A DNA stretch of 64,000 nucleotides from assembly GCA_963693305.1 (NCBI GenBank), contig OY855913.1:17422484-17486483 (forward strand), in the 5' to 3' direction. Position numbers and translations under genes: made by a program. This stretch comes from Meandrina meandrites (Eukaryota > Cnidaria > Anthozoa > Scleractinia > Meandrinidae). How positions within the stretch are numbered: position 1 is the first letter of the stretch; each line of letters begins with the position of its first letter. The notes under the pieces were generated by a model, which did not search any database, was not told where the DNA came from, and saw only the letters and a list, made by a program, of their open reading frames with translations. Shown here piece by piece: positions 1-12,300 of this stretch.

Positions 1-363
1 ACTCAGGAATTGCAATGTACCATTGCTAGTTTTTAATAATGCCTGATGCAATATTTCAAACATGAGCTCTAGAGAGTGTTTCATCACATTTTTAAACACA
101 GAGAAAGAGTTGAAAATAAGATGCACAGTAAAGTATTACTTTTTTGACCAAGTTGGAGGTGTTTGCAAATGTGATGAAACACTCTCTTGGTGTTTTACAT
201 AATCTTCTCAATCGAAAGTAAAACTAGGGAGAAAAGGGAGAACTAAAATCACAAGAAAACTACACTCATTACATAAAAGATTACAGATCAAAACACTCTC
301 ATGGCTATGATGTCCTTTGTTTTAACTTGATGAATTCTTAATGAGTTTGTAAAGCATACATAC

Positions 364-3300
364 CATGTAAGATGCAAGGTTGAGAACCTTCCTGTGACGT
401 CCGGAAGTCAGCTCAGGATCATCAAGAAGATGGGGATGGTACCCACTGGGTGAAGTAAAGGCACTGTCACCAGACTCTATGAGATACAAAGAAAACAGCT
501 GAAGCATTCCTCTGAATCATCAGAAAGAATCATTTGATTAGCAAAACTGAATACAATTAAGAAAACATTTTATCAAGTGGAAATTCATAAATGCTTGACG
601 TCTTAAATATACTTTCCATAGAGTACATACAGTGCAAAGTTCATGACTGTATCACTGTAATACAAAAGGGTGCAAAACAGGCAGCCACTGATGGACATGT
701 AGTCCATTTTGATTACAACTGAATCCTCTTAGCTGAAGCAAAATGCTTATGAACATCAGACCACCAACAGTGCTGACTGAGGCCCACTAAGGGCTCTGTC
801 CTCTACTCTATTCAAACAGTGTGGTGGGTTCTCTTGCTCCAGCTGCATTTCACTGCCAACTGCCCTCTTTCAAATCAGGAGCCCTACAGGCTGAGCTAAT
901 GAGCTAACTGCAGTAACACAAAAGGCTGATTGGTACAAGGTCTGTTTCAAGTTCTCGCAAAATTAATTATAAGATGAGTGCAATTTCATATTGAAACAAG
1001 CTGAAAAACTAACTAAGTAAGGTGACTTTTCTAATTTATTGAGCTTCTGTTTCTGTAGAGTTCAGAGTTCCATATAGTCAGCTTGAAACTAAAGCTCAGA
1101 ACTTGTTTCTGGGCAAGCTTGCAAAAAGATTAACTAGCAAGGAAAGTCCAGTAAATGCTCATTTTTAATAACCACCTTTACCGGGTGAGACTCCTCCAGG
1201 ATCCACGGGTGAAGAGCTGGATCTGCTTGCAGCAGCCTCATTCCATCCACATGGGTATGTCGATTTAAGGAACGATCTATATGATACAGTCTGATGACAG
1301 AAATTTAAACACAGATAAATACAATCCTACTCAAGGGTATCTGTACTGGCACTTGAGAATAAATTTTGCAACACAAATAAAGTTTATTACCTCGCATTAA
1401 ACGCAAGGTCTTGAAATTTCTCACGAGAAATGCTTAACTTTCAATGACAGCGCTTATTGGCCATGTTCTAAACGAGCAGGGGACTGGGTACGAAAATATT
1501 TTTTTCTGTGTGCGAGCATTCAATATCCATTGAATTGAAAATGGCGCACGTGATCTGAAAGAGCATCCAAAAATTAGTACATTCACCAAATTTGATGGTT
1601 ATTGGTTTAAATGCAAAGGCATGGTACACTTTTAAAATAAGAGAGCTTAGTATGGATTGGAGGATGCCTGTCCCTCAAATCCATACTAAGTGTACCATGC
1701 CTTTGGGTTTAAACCAATAACCGTCAAATTTGGTGAATTTACTAATTTTTGGATGCTCTTTCAGATGACGTGCACCATTTTTCAATTCAATCGATATTGA
1801 ATGTTTGTACCGAAGAGAAAATATGCTCGTACCCAGTCCCCTGCTCGTTTAGAACATGGCTAATTATTAGTAAATTTGTACCATGCAACAAAGCAGTGTA
1901 TGTTTCAACAGTTTCTTACAAGTTCATGCAAAGTTGTATGTTGATCTTACATATCGCAAATGATGTCAGTGGCATGTTTGACTCAGTCACTGAACAGAGG
2001 TCAAACATTTTGTATCCTTGCACTTTGTAGAAACTCCAGGGACTAACAGTTGAAACCATGCCACAAATGTGAGAGAAACTGGCCAACAACCAATCTTGGT
2101 GGCCAAGATCAGACGTTACATGCATTAAATGTACCATAATGATTCGATTTAGCGCCCGGGGCGCTTATATACTTTTGGCACCTCAAAGGAGAGCGCTTAT
2201 TCGAGACAGGGTGCTTATTCGGGACAGGGCGCTTATTTAATTTTTTGAGAAACAACCAAATGTTCAAAACAAAACTTTAATAAATATAGAAATAACTAAC
2301 AATAACAGAAACTGTAGCGGCAACAAATTGTTGAAAGTTCATTTACTTTTAAAAGAATTGTTCATTTTAGCAGTAAATAAATACATGTATGGTACAGTGA
2401 ATGTTCATGAGTTTATCTATTCAACGTCGATGACTTCAGTGTCATAGGGGTGCTTATAAGAGTGGGGGCGTTTATTAGAATGAGGGCACTTATAGGAATA
2501 GGGGTGCTTATTGACGAAAACACATTCGAAGGGGGGCGCTTATTCGGAAGGGGGCGCTTATTAGAAGGAGGGCGCTAAATCGAATCATTATGGTAATTAA
2601 ATTAACATTGTATTGGGACAAGAACCATTTTGTCTTAATAGTGACAACTTTACTGCAGATTTCAATAACATGCAAACTGACTACTCAATCAACATAAATT
2701 TGGCATTTTCACTGTCATCAAATCAAAAAACAGGGAACAGAAGTTCACTTCAATGGGTTTAAAATGTCATGTCTCTACAGGTAATGATTGGAAGAATTTT
2801 TTGTATTTCTGACACAAGTAATTAATATATAACTCATCATCCAACCTCAGTAAAAATTTTAGAAAAATCTATCGACTAGAAAATTTTCGCGCAAACGTCC
2901 TTAAGTGATTTATTGTGAGTAAGAAATATCTTAATAAAATTTAAAAAAAGAAAGAAAGGTGTAGTGATGCAAGCATTATTTTTTTGTGGCTGAAGCTGAT
3001 ACCTTGTCAACTGTTCCCAGTTCAACTCCCTCAATACCAACAAACTGGCTTGGTGTTGTTATTGACATCTTTTTAACACTGCAAGAAAAAGAGGAAATTA
3101 TTGTTTATATTATCTATTATATGTAGCTGTTGAAATTGCAACCACTATGGTTGCCAAAGTGACTAAAACTTTGTCTTTGAGCACTTACAATTCTGGTTAA
3201 ATGGCCATTTTTGCGACTATTAATTTTTTACTCTAAGAAATTAAAAGATTAATCTTGAGAAACAATTATCTAGTTAGTTTCCATTGTTTAACTTCATGAT

Positions 3301-6300
3301 CAGGTTAGAGAAAACAAATGTGAGTAAAATGGAAATGAGAAGCATTAAATTACTGGTTTGAAAAGTTTCATAGATCTCACCTCATTCCTTCCTGGCCTGC
3401 TTCCTGGTTCTCCTTGTGATACTTCAGGACTGAGTATGTAACCATTGGAGCCTTATGAGATGAACACAGCACTATCCTGTGAAACAAAACAAATTTAAAT
3501 AATAAGAGATGATATTTTTAAGCTCGGAGAATAACGATAAATATGAAAATGTTTATTTGTCACAAGCATAAACCTAGTAAATGGCCTTCTATTTTAGACT
3601 CTCTTTGTAGCTCAGCGGTTAGAGTACCCAACCATTATGCGGAGGTCATGGGTTCCATTCTTGTCAGGGACTCGGATTTTTTCTTTGCCCTATGCTCATG
3701 ACAAATAAACCTTTCACCTTTATCATAAGTCTGTCTTTCCGTGGCAAGTTTCACACAACAAAATCTGCTTGTGATTGCAGTTTTAATGGAACTTACAAAA
3801 AAACAAGAAACTTAAGACTGACTTAATGTTAATCATACACCCTATTCATAAATGGCGGCCACGCGGAACGACCTGGTTCCGAACACATGAAAGCAAGGCT
3901 TGGTAGGCCACGCATAACAACGCATCACAGCTCACAACAAAAATGGCTTCTTCTAGTCGAGATTATGACACAGTCATCCTCACTGAAGACGATATTCCCG
4001 GAGCTTCTCTAGCTGGAAGAAACCCTGCTTCACTAAAGAATGAAGAACTCAGGTTTTGGTTGCGATGTCGAGGCAATTCGCTGAAGGGACTTTTACGAAG
4101 GCACAGCTCATAAAACGGTAAGCATCAAAACAATGAAACCTCGAAGCACATGCTCGCATCTTTGTGATTTGTCCCACGAAATTTTGTTTCCATAGTATTT
4201 AGAATTCTCTCTTTTTTTGCAGAGTCGACGAGTATATTAAAAATGGAAGGGATAACATGGTGATTGATCCCGATCCCGATGAAATATACACAAAACGAAT
4301 GCAATACTTACACAATCCCAAATCATGAGAATAAAAAGGATTGATTACCAAAGACAAATAATTATTGTTTTGGTTTTTCGAAAAACCTTTCACAGGTACA
4401 TGTACAACTAAACAACATGTGGGGGATGTACAGTTATGTGCGAAACCAAATGAGGGGATTTGGTATTGATATTGGAGTTTTAAAAGTTAAGGAGAGTTGC
4501 AGTAAACATATACATTACCAAATATGATCAGGTATAATGTGAAATCATTTTTTAAAATAGTGATCAGCACCTTATTTTTTTCAATTTTCATAGTGTGCAA
4601 TGTGGAAATGAGAAAATTTATGAATGACAAATGTGAAAAATTGACATACATGTTTGCATGATTGACTGCAAAAACAGAATACATGTAGTTACAAGTTCCA
4701 GTCAGCACAAGATTATTTCTTCATTATAATCAGTTTGTAAATATTCACAAAAGGTAGAATGTTAAGTCGCAAAAAGTGATTCAAATGTAAAAAAGTCTTT
4801 ATTTATAAAGTAGGCCAGCTCAAGATCTACATAATTGTGGGCATGTGTTTTGTTATTAGATGTTTAATATTCCTTCCATTTACATGATTAGATCAAAATG
4901 TCCTGCCTCTGGCCACAGCTGAACAAAGATAGGGATATACATTGTCAGTGGTGGCATTTAATAAGGAAACAGTCACTCAGGGCTGATTCAAGTTAAAAAA
5001 TATTATTATGCTGATTTTATACAATATTGTGGTACAATATTATGTTTTTCACTGGATTTGAAATAATCATTTTATATACATACAACCCTATGACCTGCCT
5101 GCTTGTCACTATGTGTGAACTCAAGATTAATTTAAGCACTAATAATGGGATCCTACATGTTGCACAACATGGCACACACAGACCACATTTGATTCACTAC
5201 CCCAAAAAGGCTCAATGGAATAGGTAAGGTAGGTAAGGTAAGGTAAAGTCTGCATATGAGCCTAGTGGCCCACCAGGCCGGAGCTTATCCCGGTTTCCGT
5301 AGCATGAAGCGACTAGGAGTATTGCTACTCCCCCCTGGACGGGATGCTAGTCCATCGCAGGGTTACCCTCAGCAGTAAATTCACCGGTACCCATTTATAC
5401 ACCTGGGTGGAGAGAGGCACTATGAGAGTAAAGTATCTTGCCCAAGAACACAACGCAGTGCCCCGGCCAGGGCTCGAACCCGGACCGCCCGATCCGGTGT
5501 CCAGCGCACTAACCATTAGGCCACCGAAAACACAGAAAAAAAAAAAAAGAAAATTCTTCACCTTACATTAGGACTTCAACACGGTCAAAGTGTGTCATTC
5601 ATTATGTATTCCGTTTTCATTTCACACATGCACAACATAGTGATAGAATTACCCAAGGGACACTTGGCACTACTTAGTATCCTAGCAACTAAATGCAGGT
5701 TTGAAAAAACAAGTGATCGCTAAAAACCAACCAACAAATTCGTGAAACTTCATCGCGACCGATTGTTTACACATAGGCGCCTGTTATAGATTCGCCGCCA
5801 GATAAGGAAACCTCAGTACCAGAAAGATTTTGCTACCATTCCAAGACTCTCTTCGAACGGTAGAGATTAGGTTTTCAAGTTCTTGCATTATGGAAGTTTT
5901 CGCAGGTAAACCGCAAAAAAAGTTGTGTTAACCGTCTTTCGACCGCTTGCTTATTCTTGTGGTGCAAGATAACTTCTTGCGCCGATTCTTTTAAAGCATG
6001 CATTAATTAAAAGATGGCTTCTGTCTATTCTTTGAAGCGCTTTAAAAAGTACCATCGGAAACTTACTACTAGAAATATCTTCAATGTTTGGAACGCAAAA
6101 ACCGAATTTTAAAATTAGTCCCAAGTTAAGAATCCCAATGGGACGTGACGTAAAAAAGCATTGAGCGTTACTAAGATACAAGACTCATAAATATGCACGA
6201 ACCCCACTTGAGTGGGGTTCGCTGAATGACACACTTTGACCGTGTTGAAGTCGTCATGTTTATTGCCCTTTCCACATGGATTCTTAAGCTAGCAATTTCT

Positions 6301-9300
6301 TGTGTTGCAATCACATCTTCAGCTGGCATCTGATCAGACATTCCCAGAAAAGGAGGGATGTTCAAGGAAACACCAAGGGGTAGAATGTCTTCAATAGTAA
6401 AGCCCTTGTCAGCCATTACAGAGTCCCCATTTGAAAAGGGAAGGTTCAAGAAGCCACTTCGCTCTACTATTTTCCTGTCAGATATACTGCCAGTATAGAG
6501 TTGGCTAATAAATGTTAAGAACCCTTTAGGTGAAATTCCCACTAATGCCTTTAAAGTGGTATGGTGTTTATACGAGCTAAACAATTCACTATTTAATAGA
6601 AGGCTGCTAGGCATTTCACAGCGGATCTCTGTACAGTCAATAATGACCCTTGTGGTTGGATACTTTGCCTTAAAATCCTGAGGCATTGTCTCATTTACTA
6701 GTTCTCTAGAAGGCCAAATATTTATTTGACCAAGTTTCAAATACATATAGTTTATCCAAGAAATAAAGATTCTGCTAACAGTTGGCTGAGAAACGTTAAA
6801 TAAGTGAGCTAAATGTAACTCAGCAAAACCTTGCCTCAGTCTACACAATGTCAAAAAAACTCATCTACTGGTTTTAGAGACCTTGGCCTTCCTTGTTTCA
6901 CAGGCTTAGCATTGCCAGCAACTTCCTTTCCAGACAACCAGTAATTTATGTTTTCTCCCCTGGCTCCAGGGTCCAAAAAGTCGTACAGCGCCAACATAGT
7001 CTCATAATTCAGAAACCCCATATAAAATGTTACTAGCGAGTCATTTGATGAGATGTTTTTTAATGAAAACATCTGTTCCTCTAGTTGACTCATTCTTCTG
7101 TTCCAGAGACAGAATTTTGTCCTTTAATTGCAAAACGACTGCTTCCAGTTCTTCAATTTTTAAAAGAGCTACAGACAGCTTCTCTTGAAGCTTGGTTGTT
7201 ATTATATTATTATGCTCCTCTCGCTCCGGTGTTTGCGGTATTTCTTCTGTTTCCGGAAAAGACGTCCTGTCGGCCATATTTGTAGAAGACGAATCATTGC
7301 ATGTAACTTCGCTGAATTCGGTCGCCGAATGCGTAACTTCGCTAAATTCTGACACTAAATTGTTTGTCACGGTTGTAGCCATGAAGCATGGAGTTGGCGG
7401 CGGCCGTTTGCGGGGAGAACTTTGCTTCCGTGCGAAGATACTTTGCACAGCTCCTGGTTTGGGACTGATCCTTCCATTAAGACTTTTCTTCAAATCTTCA
7501 GGCTTAAAATGCCTCGAACAAACCCTCGTTCCTTCTAATATAGAAAAATCCTTGCCTACATCTCTTCTAATGGCATGGATCCACTGCTTTCTTGTACTTG
7601 GATCGTCTGGAAAACGAAAAAAAGGATATCTTTTCCCCCGTATCTTTGTCTCGCTTATCCTTCTTCGTACACAACGGAACGCAACAATGTGTTGGCATCT
7701 CTCAGCTAATCTCCGAGTGGAAAATATTCTTGTCGGCCAAAGTTGTCCCCTATAAAGACTAAGGGAACCTTTTACCCAGCTATTTTTTCAAAAGATAAAA
7801 ATTTCAAATATCTTCTCGTAGTTTTTACAGCCAAGACACTCCAATATAATACAAATCTAAGTGCGCTTCAAGGATCAGCTGGCCTACCAAGCCTCGCTTT
7901 CATGTGTTCGAAACCAGGCTGTTCCGCGCGGCTGCCATTTATAAATAGGGTGTATTGACTTTTAAACATTTTTAACATGGAAAAGTCACAGCAAGTTTTG
8001 ACGTGAAGTTTATTTCTGCACGTACGCATTCCAAGCGGTTTATTTACACATGTATATGAGGGCATATTGTCCACAACTTAAGCAATAGGGTTAAAAAATA
8101 AAGATACCAATTGCAAACAAACTGTTCGAATTGTGGAGAGCGGCTTTAGAAGACAAGGAAACACCAAAATTCGTAAGAACCTTTGAAAACAAGCTAATTA
8201 AAACAACTCGAGAAACAAAGTGCCAGGCTTGCTTTTGCGAACTTGGTAACCAAGCTACAAAATTGGTGGAGTACTGCTCACTGATACCAACACGTTAGCC
8301 AGGTTACTAAGTTGCGAGGTTCAAAACAATGTTTCTCTCCAGGCAGTTTACAGCATTTTTAACAGGAAATGTCAACTCTTTACTCAAGAAATGTGCAGTA
8401 CTAACAACATTCATTTAAGCTTGTTTCCTGAATAGGAAAAGAAAAGTCCACAAAATCACTTGTCTTTACCATCTGGAAATCCCAGATATGAACCCCCCCC
8501 CCCCCCCCCCCCTGATGCCTTCAGAATTCCAATGGCAAGAACCCCTTTATACCTTCAGAATTCCAGTTCAAAGAACCCCCCTTGCACTCGGAATTGCAAA
8601 AAGCCGTCCATTGCATAGGCTCGCTTACCAGCCGCTGTTCGGGGAATGAGCCCGCGCTCCTCCCCGAAACGACGGCTGGACGCGTGGATTGACCATTGTT
8701 GATTTCCACCAATCAGAACGTCGCCTGCTCAAATCGTGCAGGCAGAATAAATTATTTTTCTGGAGCAGACTTCGAAATGACAAATGCGAGAGTGTAGTTT
8801 AACAAGGCATGCGTTCATGTTTTGGAGCGCTTTAAACTTTAAACCTGGAAGATTTACAACAAGAAAGCATTTAGAGGAGCTGGATAATGGTGAAAATGAT
8901 TTTGTAATTCAACCTACAGTCAGAAACTGTGGTTATTGACATCGTGAAAGAGACGGCGACATACAAGTCCATTGCTGTTCGCAAATGTTGGAGCCAGAAC
9001 TAGCTTCGCGTCTCTTTAAAACAGACTTTAATAGCTATTACGTGTATAAGTTACAGCAGTCTCTGGTGAAGCCGGACAAAGATAAATATTTCATCCGTGA
9101 TAAGATACAACACATCTTGCAAGATTTGTAACAGTTAAATTAGACTGCCGAGCTTAGCTGTTTAAATGCAAGTAATCATCATCTTTAATGAAAAATTTCC
9201 AGCCCTTGTCCGTTCAGAGCGAACATTTTGCGAAGTCAAAATATCTTGCAAATAGAAGCGAGCCAAACTGCTCGAGCAGAGCATCATGCAAACGTGTAAC

Positions 9301-12300
9301 ATGTCAAAACAAAGACAAATCCGCAGTATTGAGTCTGTGTCGGCTTGTCACGATTCTCAGTAACATTTGCTTCGCTTTGTCTCAGAATTTTTTTAGACAC
9401 TCGATACTCCTTTAGCAATCTAAAATATAAACTTATCGGGTAAGCTGTAAAAGGCAAAGTTCGTATTGGAACAAGAAAACATGTATTTTTTATGCCATTT
9501 ACGGTGATCAGTAACGACGCATAAATTAAATTTTGAATCTACGTCACAGACACGATTGGCCACTCACACGTCCAGCCGTCACTTCCCGGGGAGGAAAGAC
9601 CGAACACGAGAGGACGGCGGAAATCGAGCCTATCTGTTGCATGGTATCGATAATTTCTGGAATTGCCCATTACTTTTTCAAGGTGAAAATTGGTCTTAAA
9701 TCAAATATGTACAGTATGTTTCAACCAGTTTTACTGATGTTCCTCAGGCTTGTTGACCTAAAATGACAATGAAGCGGATTGTTATATTGACATTTTAGGT
9801 CATCAAGCCTGAAGAAGACCACTGAAACTGGTTGAAACATCGATTGTGTGGTTCCAGAAAATATCCATACCCCCACCACGGAGGGAATTGGAAATTCCAG
9901 AGAGGGGGGGGGGGGGGGGGGGTCAAAGGCCCAGGAAATTCTGGAGAGGAGGGGGGATTGTTGGTGAATTTACGTTTCCAGATGGTCAAGTTCGATGCCA
10001 TGCAAATTTGTTTCAAAATCGTTTCTTACCTACTCTGAAAATCTTTTACATAGAACAAATAGCAGCCTAGGTTTTCGATACATGACCATATTACATTTTA
10101 AGAAGGTTTTCTTCCTCCTGAAAGCACAGTGAAAGCTAACAAGTTCGAAGAAATCCTCCATGTTGTTCCACGAATGCGACCGCCATTACTTGTACCAGTC
10201 CAAGTAAAATTGTCACATAGCTTGACCGAAATGCACTGGTGACTAGAGTTGTTTGTTTCTCACATTCGATCAACAGAAAGTCGTCCTTGTTTGCGAACAT
10301 TTTTCTGTTTATTGATGATGAAAATAGTGTAACAATTTCAGAAACCCGAGAATATCTTGTTCTTGTTACTTCTGGCAATTTGTTTGCAATTTTCTGGGTC
10401 AATTAATTGGCTTTCTCAGCGAGCGTGTTTGCGATTTTGTGATCATGTTAGAACTCATGTTTATGGTGAATGTTGTCAACAGTTTTCAATCCATGTTCTA
10501 ATACATTTAGCGGTTTTCTTTCGGATTGGAATGAAAGGGGATGGATGGTTATACATCAAGGTAATCTTACAAGTGACTACCAGATATTTTTTCTGCTTAC
10601 TTTTGAAGAAATCACTGACAAATTTTTTGTCTTCAACAGTATGTATCGTTAAGATGGTTCGATCAATCGGTTGAACACTATAGTTATGTTTACAATGGAA
10701 GGCGGCCTAATGTTTAGAACATTCAGGGTTTTCAATAAGAATTGAAGTAGGCGGCAGAATTGTAGAAGTAGGCGGCGAAGGGGTTAGGGGGGCCTGGGGA
10801 CATGCTCCCCAGGGAAACTTTTAAAATATGAGCCTCTAAGAGTGCATTTCCTGCATTCTGGGGCAAGAATTAGGTCATTTTTGACAGAACCATACATGCT
10901 ATATTTTCTAGCTTTTTATTCAACGGTTCTAATTATCTTGCAGACATAAAAGTCGCCAAACTATATTTTTTTAGTCGCCAGATTGCAAAATCAAATAGGG
11001 CCTTGTTCAAAAGCGTTTAAAATCATTTCTAGGAATTTAATCTAAAAAAAGGACAGAATACATAAAATATTGAAAAGGAAAAACAAAACAATCTTATCAC
11101 TAGGTTTAAAACAAACACTATATATATAAGATTTTGTGGCCACTATCGAAGGAATCAACAAGAGACACAACCCGTAGGCATACATGACGTACTCAAGGGC
11201 TTGCAAAGCATTATAGGGCGATTTCAAACACGGTCAGCTTTCGGCTTTTGTGGTAGAATCTTTTACAGCAAAGGAAGAGGATGGATTGACTTCTTTTCTT
11301 ATTTTGGATGTCTTAGAAGGAAAGATCTTTCGATATAACTTTCTGGAAGGGCACAATGTCTGAGGAAATGTCCGTTATTCATCGTCAACACACAGAAATG
11401 TAGTCGCCATTTTGGTGACGAAAGGAGAAATTTTATGAAATGTTAGTCGCATTGGCGACCATATTGGTCTAAATTTCAAGCCCTGAGTCGATATATTTTA
11501 ACCAAGAATTATGGCAAGTTTCTTTTGCGTTAAATGAATTAAATGTTGGCCGATCCACGGTTCATGTTGTGGCAAATTATTTATCATGCTAATTCTTAAA
11601 ATTCGAGTAAGTTGTTAATCAAAGTAGGCGGCGAAAACGTCTGGAGTAGCCGGCGAGTTTCGCCGGCTGCCGGCCCTTATTGAAAACCCTGACATTTGCA
11701 CAATTTCTTTTTAAATTGCTTTTTCCAGAGGGGCAGGGGGTATGAAGGAAACTTTTGGAAATTCCGGAGGGGAATGGGGTTTATTTTTCTTCTTAAAAAT
11801 GGAAATTCCGGAGAGGTGGGGGGTCTTAGCTGGAATTCCCTCCATGGTGGGGGTATGGATATTTTCTGGAACTACACATTCCAAAAGTAATTTTAGTTAC
11901 CTACCAAAAACAGACAACGTTTAATTTTTTTAGGAAATGAGAGGTGAAAGTTTCAGACATATGATTAGCTTATTTTGCCTTGGGCAAACGCAATGGAGAC
12001 CCAGCATTTAATCAAGAAAATACAAGATTATTTAGTCTTTGAGCTAATGAAGCTAGTTATTATTTATAAAGTTATACACAGGGGAAGACAACTAGAGGGA
12101 AAATTTTCCCTGAATGATAAATTCCACTTCCATCAGTTGAGTAGAACTTTAGTCTTTCAAAATGGAACTTTAAAGTATCATCTTCCCTTGCAGTTTCCCA
12201 ACCATTCCACGCACTACTACTAATTTGTGTAACTCTAATTAAATTACTCATGATTACAATATCCCTTCATTAAATCTTAATTTTTATGACACCACAGTTT

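Larger units (their letters stand above)
3837..7953. mobile_element. ISL2EU-type DNA transposon, full length but decayed
   Basis: The element spans 4117 bp and is bounded by imperfect terminal inverted repeats of about 75 bp. Both ends begin ACACCCTATT, then TATAAATGGC-like sequence, and later share GAACACATGAAAGC. The dinucleotide AT flanks it on each side (3835-3836 and 7954-7955), fitting a 2-bp target-site duplication. It carries two divergent gene remnants: a SAP/YqaJ-type gene on the plus strand near the left end, and a THAP plus DDE transposase on the minus strand near the right end. This two-gene layout is the hallmark of ISL2EU elements. A SINE (5226-5528) has inserted into the middle. 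Frameshifts in both genes mean it is no longer autonomous. It sits in CABLES intron 1. Confidence 0.82.

Noticed and set aside
3597..3670. tRNA gene
   Set aside because: Box A and box B patterns are present but no acceptor or anticodon stems pair properly, and a SINE-like tail follows. The same holds for 17505-17570.
5325..5571. ORFs on both strands with a proline/arginine-rich product
   Set aside because: Both are within the tRNA-derived SINE.
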